Positions 56,690 to 64,000 of a stretch of DNA of 64,000 nt are shown one piece after another; position 1 is the stretch's first letter; the number at the start of each line of letters is the position of its first letter. The stretch covers positions 434,001 to 498,000 of the forward strand of contig CANTFL010001211.1 in the NCBI GenBank assembly GCA_947650285.1, written 5' to 3'. The stretch is from Hyaloperonospora brassicae. Lineage: Eukaryota; Oomycota; Peronosporomycetes; Peronosporales; Peronosporaceae. Both the position numbers and the translations under genes were made by a program. The notes below the pieces were generated by a model. That model worked only from the letters and a program-made list of their open reading frames with translations. It was not told where the DNA came from and did no database searches.

Positions 56690-57129
56690 AATTGTCCGAC
56701 CACGAAAAAGAAAAAGACCAGGCAGCAGGAAGGGGGCTGCCGAATCGTACCACGCGCTCGCACGAATGTGTCCGACGTCCGTCCGAAGACGCCACGACGA
56801 CCTGCGTGGCGGCGCTGGTCGAGCAACACGTGTTCTCTCTCGTTTGCAACGGCGAAACGAACGACCGCTTGTCCTCCGAAGCGTGTCCCGATGTCCGCCG
56901 GGTAGTAGACGCGCACACCGTTGCGAGTCGTAGAGGTACCACGACCATCTCGTCCGACTTTCCGCTGTCTCGTTGGGTATGCGCGTGCAAGCGCCTGCGT
57001 GGATTACGTTGCGACCCAATGAGCGTTTTTACGGCGGATGTAGTCGGTGTGCTACTGCTGCTGCTGCTTCTTCTTCTTCTTCCTGTAGGTCACCTTCTCT
57101 CATGTAGTGTACGACGACCGTCTTCTTGA
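56690..57129 (+). pseudogene. Inverted, decayed partial copy of the HTH gene N-terminus
   Basis: The plus-strand frame contains DVRRVVDAHTVASRRGTTTI followed by SSDFPLSRWVCACKRLRG. These align with DVRLAVRTVASGRGTTTIP and SDFPPSRWVLAFKRQHG of the neighbouring minus-strand gene (residues 64-99). Upstream similarity is weak, and downstream the copy ends in a poly-leucine stretch and a stop at 57129. The conserved aromatic of the HTH end (AFKRQHG) is lost. It is therefore a truncated head-to-head duplicate, most likely a pseudogene. Confidence 0.55.
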
Positions 57130-57989
57130 CGTCTGCAGCGCGTGTGCTGCCCACGTGATTCGGTTTCAGTCCAGCGAAGGCTGTCGGTCCATTGATAGAG
57201 GCTGAGCGCGTGTGCTGCTACGATTGTGACCTGATTCATATCACCGGCAGGAGAGAACGGGCCATTGAGAGAGGGAGGGAGAGAAAAAGCACCGTGCAGT
57301 CACACACACACACACACACTGGTCCGAGCCTTCGTTCGTACAATGGACTGGAATCACCTTGTGGAATGCATTGCGGATATCAAACGAGTCGGCTTTTGAC
57401 AGCAAACAACAACGTGCGACTGTCGGTCGCTCTATTCCACGTGCGTAAGCGGGATCGGGAAGCACGTGCAGCCGACCCGACGTTCCAGAATGTGCCAGGC
57501 AGGTCGGCAGCAAGGGGCTACCGTGGGATCGAGCGAGGCTTACAAGAACGCAGGACGATGCAAGACGTGAGCTGCTGCTTTTTGTACCGGTGATTGGGCT
57601 ACGTAAGACTGGATGAGTGTTGCAGTTGATCGAACATCATGCACTGCAAGTCGTGAGGCAGGCTTCTCACTGCAAGCAGTCAGCAAGAACAGAGCCAAGG
57701 AGGATCGATGAGACCGCATGCGATCAACTGCTGCTACTGCGTACACTCCATGATCGTCTGTTGTGGCTCTCTCCTCTACGCACGTGTGGACTGAAACTGC
57801 AGAGGAAGCGCGTGTTTATCGTGTCGAGAGCATCCTGAACGATGCGGAAGATTCGCGCGAAACAAACGTGTTTATGCCCACACCTACGATCGAGCAGGAG
57901 CTGACATCCTTGAGCGTCGCGTGAATAGTCCGTCGACGCAAACTCACACAAAGAAGCGTGATAGACTGCAACGATCCGACTGGATTTGG
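57130..57989. other. Intergenic with (CA)n microsatellite
   Basis: (CA)10 at 57300-57320. No coding sequence supported. Confidence 0.5.
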
Positions 57990-58602
57990 CGACCATTCCA
58001 GCTCCAAGGCAGCGGTTTCACTTCCAGCTATCCATTCCTTGGATGGCTGTCAGTAGTCTCTCACGCTCCACTGCCATGGCAGTGTAACATTTGCTTTGCT
58101 GAGATGGATTGACGACGAGAGCATAATCATCCGAGCACATCAAGATCTTCGACGAAGCCACCGTAACAGCGTATGTCGAAAAACATACGTTGATCACCGG
58201 TGATGAGTGCGACAGACCGAGACAAGCTGCCTCGGATGTCCTTCCAGAAGGCGGAAGGGAGCATTGCACCATTCGTCAAACGCGTCCGCGAGCAACGTGT
58301 TGTGCGTGCTGTCTTGGTGCCGCAACTCACTTTGTCCGACAACAGCGGAGCGTGCCAGAACTTTGCTACGCGTCGCTATGTTTACAAGCCAGCATCATGC
58401 CGTGTGCTCCTTTTGCGCTGACAGATCTGTCCTCTGTCTTCATGTCAGCAAAGACCTCGTTGACAGACTCGTGCAACATGAACACACGTCTTGCAGTCAG
58501 AGTTTCTTGAACAATGATGGCAATTGTTTCGTACGTGAGGCTGAGGACTGACTCGACAAAGGCAACGTCAAGCCTGACATTACGGTACTCACCGACGTTC
58601 AC
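57990..58602 (-). pseudogene. Coding-like remnant, unrecognised
   Basis: Two minus-strand frames look protein-like: 58602-58366 (LDVAFVESVLSLTYETIAII, then TARRVFMLHESVNEVFADM) and 58342-58127 (LPSAFWKDIRGSLSRSVALI, then DIRCYGGFVEDLDVLG). They are in different frames and end in stops. No family is recognised. It may be a dead gene or exons of an unresolved one. Confidence 0.25.
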
Positions 58603-59367
58603 GATCGCTGGTTGTCAGTGCAAAGCCAAGAGAGGCTGACCGTAGCTAGGATGATGGCACAATCGAAGCACTTTCGGTGTACATTACTGTACGTCTCAGG
58701 CGGTGTATCAGAGACCATCTTCATTACTGTACGTCGAACGCAACGTGCAGCAGAGACTGACAACGACATCACTACGAAAGACTATCGTCATCAGCAGAAT
58801 GACTTGACATTCGTCACAGACACATCTGCATTTTCGACCAGCGTCATCCGCAACATCAGGTGAGGTCTGTTTGTCACATGGCGAAACGAGCCCAACACTG
58901 ACGAGTTTGACTGCAAAGGAATCGCTACTCACAGCTATACATTGTACCATTGCGCCCACAACGCACCGCACGAGCACTGCTCTTTCTCTCCAGCTTCCCA
59001 TCACTACTGACTCTCTTTCTGCGTTACTCCAGTCAGCAAACCGTCAAGCCCGGCCCACCCACTTGACGCGTCCTCTCTCTTGTCGCGTAGAGACCGACAC
59101 TTATGCAGGCGCAAAACGCGTCCAACCCGACACTACGGTCCACACAAAACAAAGCCGACCACACCACCTCCACCACTCCGTCGCCACAAAGCCGAAATTT
59201 GTGAAAACACCGGGTGCTGCCATCATTTCCGTACAGTCAGCCCATCACCCCCTTCGGTCTTCGCGGGCGCACGACTCAGCGCATCGGCTTGCATCATTTT
59301 GGCCAATCATACCGCGTTGCACGTCAACCGCGCCGTCGACACGACTGTGCCTCGCCTGCTTCCCGCC
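58603..59367. other. Upstream region of the PH-domain gene
   Basis: The reading frame of the next gene is open from 59080 but the segment before 59368 is Pro/Arg/His-rich without similarity to the PH part, and probably 5' UTR. Pyrimidine-rich tracts near 58981-59080. Confidence 0.5.
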
Positions 59368-62130
59368 ATGTTCACGCCGGACGCGACGTCAAGCGGCAGC
59401 CTCGAGGCGCGCCAGCGCGTCGCGCAGCTGCAGGCTGCAACGAAGCAGGTGATTGCGCTCCGCCGTGTCACGCGCAGCTCGTACTGCGACCACTCGGGCT
59501 GGGGCTACAAGCAGGGGCGGATCATCAAGACGTGGAAACGCCGGTACTTTGTGCTCAAAGGGCGCGAAGTGATTTACTTTTCCGAGCGGTCGCCCAGCGG
59601 CAAAGGCATTGACGAGAAAGGGCGATTTTGTATCAACGGCGTCGAGTATACGGTCGAGTATCCGAATGCACTGATCGTTCGAGGCGAGCTCAAGAACCAA
59701 GTGATGAAGATGCAAGTGGACTCGAAGGACGAGAGCACTGAGTGGTTTGACAAGATCTCGAGCGCGCTGCAGGCCGGGCACGGCACGCACGTGGCGACAC
59801 ACGACGTGCCCGGCGCTCCAGGTGCAGGTACTGCCGTGGCGATGAAAGGCTGGCTCTTGAAAGAAGGACAGAACTTTAAGACGTGGAAGCGACGGTACAT
59901 GACGCTACGGGGCCGCGTGATCCAGTACCGCGCCCAGCTGGATGAAAAACCGCTGGGCGAGACGCGGGTCAATGCCGTTAACATCAACGTGGCGCGACCG
60001 TTTGCACTGGACATTTACTCGGACAACAACCGCATTTTGAAGATTGCTGCCGACTCGTTTGCCGAGATTGAAGCGTGGGACCACGCACTGGCGACAGCTA
60101 TTGGCAAACTCCCTTGCTTTGGCGATCCGTATGCTGGACAGATTGCGCCGTTTCTTGGCGAGACGTTTGAAGAGAGTGTGTTGTGTGAAGGGTGGCTGTA
60201 CAAGCGAGGCCAGCGGTCCACGGAGTGGCAACGACGGTATTTCAAGCTGAAAGGGTTTGAGCTGCAGTACCAAGACGGACCTGGTGAGAGTGTGCCAAAG
60301 GGCGCGGGCACTGTGGTGGGGCTGAAACTGGGCGAGACGGGATCGAACTCGGTGTACGTGCAGCTGGAATCAGGTCGCGTGCTGTGTATAAGTGCTGACA
60401 GTCAAGACGCTGTGGACAAGTGGGTGCACGCTATTTGTACGTTGCTGGATAAGAATCCCGGGACGCTTGAAAAGGAAGTTGCGACACCGGCAGTTGCAGC
60501 CAGCAAGGGTGCGAGCATTGGTAATCGGCTAACACGCGCACTCAGTCGAGGTGGTTCTGGTATAACAGCGCCGCCAGCGTTGCCGGTCAATCAAGAAGGC
60601 GCTAGAAGTATCAACGGACGCAAGTTGAGTCTCGCGTGTGCAAGTGCTAACCCGGGCAGCTGTGACGACGTCGCGGGGAGCGACGACAGCAGATATGGCG
60701 GTTTGCTTTTGCACGAATCTCCCGACGATGTTTTCGCTTCACTTGGTGCTGGCAGCGCTTCGGCGTTAATCGATCCGCGGCCTTCCGTGACCGGTCTGAA
60801 TCGAAAGTGCGGATGGCTTCGCAAAGAAGGCGCTCGTGTCCGCTCACTGAAGCGCCGTTACTTCATGGTCGATGGCAACAAGCTGTACTACTTCGAGCAA
60901 ATTGGTGAGGCGCCGCGCGGAAATGGCGTTGTGAAGAGTGCTGTTCCCAATGATGCGTATCCGAACTGCCTGGATCTCATCCTGACATCAGGCCGCACGT
61001 TGCGCGTAGTGGCGGAGTCTTCGGACGAGATTCGGTCGTGGCTCGATCATTTTAGCGAGTGTTGTTTGTTGGGCGATGGCGAAGAAGAATGTCGAAGTGC
61101 CACAGAGAGGCTATCAATTGGTGCAGGTGGGGATGATACTGCATCTAGCGTGGTCGAGACGGGTAGTGGCTGGCTACTGAAGAAGGGCAAGAACTTTAAG
61201 AACTGGAAGCGCCGCTTTTTCAAGCTAGAGGGCAAGCAGCTGTCGTATTCGAGTGCGCCGGATGCTCCGCCTCTCGGACGAGGCGTAGTTGCCAACGTTG
61301 GACTTGGCAATGACCGGCCATTCTGTCTGGACGTTCGCTTTCAGAATGGCCGCGTGATGCACGTTGTTGCAGGTAACGAGAGTGTGATGGTGGCCTGGAA
61401 TCGTTTGTTGCAAGCTGCTGTACTGACAGAGCCGGTCGAAAGCGACCTGGAGCAGGACACGCAGTTTGACTTTGACGATGCTGAGGAGGATGCACATTTG
61501 GACAACATGCACACCCTTGTGACGGCTGCCACAGCTTTCAGGCGTGGCTTGTCAAAGGCGTCGTCGACTGTTAGCGCAACGTCGAATGATGATGGCTGCA
61601 AACGGCGAGCCGAGCTGACGGTACGACCCGTGCGTAAGAGCGCGGAGGATGAGGTGAGGCCGACGAACGAACGAGCGGGGGCAGCAGCTATGGTGGGAGT
61701 AGATCGGCGGTCACTTCCTTTGGGTAGTGCTGATACAGAAGAACCAGTCGTGTGCAGCGGGTGGCTGCGAAAAGAAGGCGGCACGGTAAAGAACTGGAAA
61801 CGACGCTACTTTACTCTGCACGGTACCATCCTCTGCTACTTCAAAAGCGACAATGGCGCGCTCCTGCGCAGCTTCACGGTATGCCACGTCGTGACGTTGC
61901 GCACCAAGAAACTATGTTTGGAGATCACAACTGAGGTGGGACGCAAGCTATTGGTGGCCAGCGAGACGCAGGCCGATTTGGATCGGTGGCTGGACCACCT
62001 GCATCGTGCCATTGCGGCAGAAAAGCGAAGGAAGCACTGCGACGCTTTACAATGGACAACGGAAGCTCGTGCCACTAGCACGCCGCTAGTATTGCCTGCA
62101 GAGGCTTCCAAAGCCGGTAACCTTGCGTAA
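59368..62130 (+). CDS. Protein with six pleckstrin-homology domains, 920 aa
   Basis: The ATG at 59368 (MFTPDATSSGS) was chosen because the preceding frame lacks protein-like sequence. Six PH domains lie at about residues 44-133, 160-246, 274-361, 481-567, 600-685 and 797-885. Each opens G-W-L/G-x-K-x-G, has a basic K/L-R-R-Y/F strand (WKRRYF, WKRRYM, WQRRYF, LKRRYF, WKRRFF, WKRRYF) and closes with the W of the C-terminal helix (EWFDKI, AWDHAL, KWVHAI, SWLDHF, AWNRLL, RWLDHL). Linkers are Ser-rich (370-470, 690-795). The basic beta1-beta2 residues suit phosphoinositide binding, and tandem copies suggest an avid membrane adaptor. No catalytic domain is present. Single exon. Confidence 0.9.
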   Translation: MFTPDATSSGSLEARQRVAQLQAATKQVIALRRVTRSSYCDHSGWGYKQGRIIKTWKRRYFVLKGREVIYFSERSPSGKGIDEKGRFCINGVEYTVEYPNALIVRGELKNQVMKMQVDSKDESTEWFDKISSALQAGHGTHVATHDVPGAPGAGTAVAMKGWLLKEGQNFKTWKRRYMTLRGRVIQYRAQLDEKPLGETRVNAVNINVARPFALDIYSDNNRILKIAADSFAEIEAWDHALATAIGKLPCFGDPYAGQIAPFLGETFEESVLCEGWLYKRGQRSTEWQRRYFKLKGFELQYQDGPGESVPKGAGTVVGLKLGETGSNSVYVQLESGRVLCISADSQDAVDKWVHAICTLLDKNPGTLEKEVATPAVAASKGASIGNRLTRALSRGGSGITAPPALPVNQEGARSINGRKLSLACASANPGSCDDVAGSDDSRYGGLLLHESPDDVFASLGAGSASALIDPRPSVTGLNRKCGWLRKEGARVRSLKRRYFMVDGNKLYYFEQIGEAPRGNGVVKSAVPNDAYPNCLDLILTSGRTLRVVAESSDEIRSWLDHFSECCLLGDGEEECRSATERLSIGAGGDDTASSVVETGSGWLLKKGKNFKNWKRRFFKLEGKQLSYSSAPDAPPLGRGVVANVGLGNDRPFCLDVRFQNGRVMHVVAGNESVMVAWNRLLQAAVLTEPVESDLEQDTQFDFDDAEEDAHLDNMHTLVTAATAFRRGLSKASSTVSATSNDDGCKRRAELTVRPVRKSAEDEVRPTNERAGAAAMVGVDRRSLPLGSADTEEPVVCSGWLRKEGGTVKNWKRRYFTLHGTILCYFKSDNGALLRSFTVCHVVTLRTKKLCLEITTEVGRKLLVASETQADLDRWLDHLHRAIAAEKRRKHCDALQWTTEARATSTPLVLPAEASKAGNLA

Positions 62131-62559
62131 GAGGCGCTACGACGTGGCGAAGTGATGGGCGACATGGAAGATGCGCGCACCTGCACATGACAATGCGTAA
62201 TGTGTCGCTGAGCGTTAGCAAACCCCCTGCTTGTGATGATTCGATGGAGACTTTTTTACGCCTGTATGCTGAATGCTGCTGTTGACCGTGGAAGATTGTG
62301 TGCACAAGCATCTTGCACGAGATACGATGACCTGCCATTGAAGTCATGGCGAACCGATGGGTCGACAGGGACAGCGCGCGCATACTGACAGGACATTTTC
62401 GACCCTCACGACTTCTCCTTGTTTGTTGTCGCTCGTCACTAGAAAGCTACGGAGAAGCGCTTGCATCTATAAGGTCCCCCATCTCGAAACCTGATCGGAT
62501 GAGGACATTTTTGCGCTGGACGCAGTTCACCTGATACAGCACGGAATGTCTCATTGTCC
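62131..62559. other. 3' flank of the PH-domain gene
   Basis: No gene supported. Confidence 0.5.
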
Positions 62560-62703
62560 GAGGGCGGGCGTTGGGGGGGTTCGCGTCTATTGCCATTTAG
62601 GCAGAGTCGAACCTGCCAGATCGGGGTGGGCGGGTCCCCCGCGGCCCAAGGGTCGGGCGGCCCCGGCGGGCCCCGCCCGCCGCCGTATGCGGCGCCGGTG
62701 TCA
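62560..62703 (-). other. Very GC-rich block with hairpins and a pol III B-box-like stem-loop
   Basis: About 145 bp that stands out from its surroundings by G+C runs. The minus strand contains a perfect hairpin GGCGGGC-GGG-GCCCGCC near 62668-62684. Near 62600-62617 it has GGCAGGTTCGACTCTGCC, a 5-bp stem enclosing the B-box-like GGTTCGACTCT. No acceptor stem or A box fits a tRNA. It could be a structured RNA, a tRNA-derived repeat or a terminal part of a transposon. Confidence 0.35.
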
Positions 62704-64000
62704 GAAATGGACGACACTTTGAGGTCGTAGAGCACGCCTCTGAACACGGCATGTTGCGCTCGGGGCGGAGCGATTGTGTTGGCGGTCAGTAGACAAGCTT
62801 ATCCTGGAGGATAGTGGACAGCCTCCCATTCTCGGACGTTTGTCTGCATATGATTTTGGTCATGTAACTAAACGCAGTGTATGCAGCAGCAGACAATGCT
62901 CTAGGATGATCGATATCGTGAGGTGCTGGACCAAGACTCCGCCACCGCTGGTCACCTGGTACTCGCGGGTATGTTGGAAGCACCGTCTTGCGTCATGGTG
63001 AAGCGGTATGGAAGAGCACATTGCAAACACATGACATCGGGTTCTCCTTTGTGATGGTGTGGCTGATGAGCTTTGCTTTGAGGGCCTGGTTGCCTACGTA
63101 TTGATATTCACACAACGTTGGGATACGTCGGGTCGCTTATGGGCAGGCCAGGTGGAATGTCGCTGAAGGAGATGGTGATGGGTTTGAATATGCAACGCAA
63201 CCGCGTGCCGTCTGTCGTAATAGAGTGTCAGCTGGATCGAGGTCCGTTCACGTTCTTGGAGTCTCAGCGGGTATGCGACGACGTCCCGGATACTTTTCTG
63301 CATGCACTGCGACGATCGGGACGGTCTTTGACGATAGATCTCATCCAGGAAATGCTTCCTCAGCTGTCGCTCTCGAGCTTGCATCGGTTGTTCGCCCGTG
63401 CTTTGCGCTTGCAGCGTGCGACTGGTTCGTGCGCAGATGAACTATTGCGCTCTAGGAGTGCCACGTGTGGTTGGTGTTGTCATACAGATCCTTTATAGTG
63501 ACCGTCATGCGCCTGCAGGCCGCTTTTCGCTGTAGCAGGTATTTCTAGATGCGTGTCACAAGATGATGGTAAAAGGCTTACGAATCCGAGCACCGATCTT
63601 CGTTACTGAAGCTGAAGATGGTGGTGTAAGGATCGTCATCATGCGCGCTGATGTCAGGTAAGCGTGCTACCAAATCTGTCGTCGACATCTCAATTGTTTG
63701 TAGTATTCATTAACTCACTCGGTTTCATGTATGGCTCGTTGCTGTGATGATGGGTGGCCAGCAAGACCAAGTGCACGGTGCTCGACGACTCGTTGACTCA
63801 GGCATGCGATATTCGTCCGTCCGTACGTACGTAAAGTGTTGCCGTTCATGCGGGAGGCGCACATGGCCCGATACTACTTTCGGTGCATGAGGAATAATCT
63901 TCGGGCTTGACAACAGGCATACGCGAATACTTCTCCCGAGCGATCGACTGGGAATTGGCGTCGGTTCTTCTGCCATTGCTGGTGCCTGTCGCCCGTTCAA
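62704..64000. other. Unassigned end of the window
   Basis: A plus frame at 63118-63498 (126 codons, with QRVCDDVPDTFLHALRRSGR and IQEMLPQLSLSSLHRLFARA) is mildly protein-like but has no known domain. Nothing else is supported. Confidence 0.35.

Overview
The window reads as nuclear DNA of an oomycete, most likely a Peronosporales species (Phytophthora or a downy mildew). I infer this from short introns with GTRNGT-like donors, compact intron-poor genes, decayed Ty3/gypsy chromodomain elements, a 5'-truncated LINE, pogo/Tigger DNA transposons and an MLO-like membrane protein. No species can be named from sequence alone.

There are two compartments. Positions 1-29,700 are a transposon graveyard holding one recognisable host gene. 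Gypsy element 1 (225-8081, minus strand) has an SINE-like insert in one LTR and sits in the remains of a Tigger element (copy 1, ending at 8544 against a 96-unit TAG microsatellite). An MLO-like seven-TM gene (9127-11265, minus) follows. A nearly complete, inactivated Tigger element (copy 2, 14610-17306, minus) abuts a TAC microsatellite. An older gypsy element 2 fills 18615-26880 (minus). The two Tigger copies are inverted and bracket the MLO-like gene.

Positions 29,700-64,000 are gene-bearing: an SLC2-type sugar transporter (+), two PX-like paralogues (- at 32.1 kb, + at 39.9 kb), a zinc alcohol dehydrogenase (+), a LINE 3' fragment with a perfect 18-bp target-site duplication, three dispersed members of an unrecognised small-protein family sharing two C-terminal motifs (44.2, 49.0 and 50.8 kb), the proteasome lid subunit Rpn9 (four exons, -), a CENP-B/Psq-type HTH protein (-) with a decayed head-to-head partial copy, and a protein with six PH domains (+). 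Spacers are long and rich in microsatellites; some hold coding-like remnants with stops and frame changes.

The genes form no pathway. The strongest candidate for something undescribed is the three-member family at 44-51 kb. The transposon part gives a readable history: Tigger insertion, gypsy insertion into it, SINE insertion into the gypsy LTR, and a rearrangement or conversion that removed the expected target duplication and left one LTR with two very different divergence levels.
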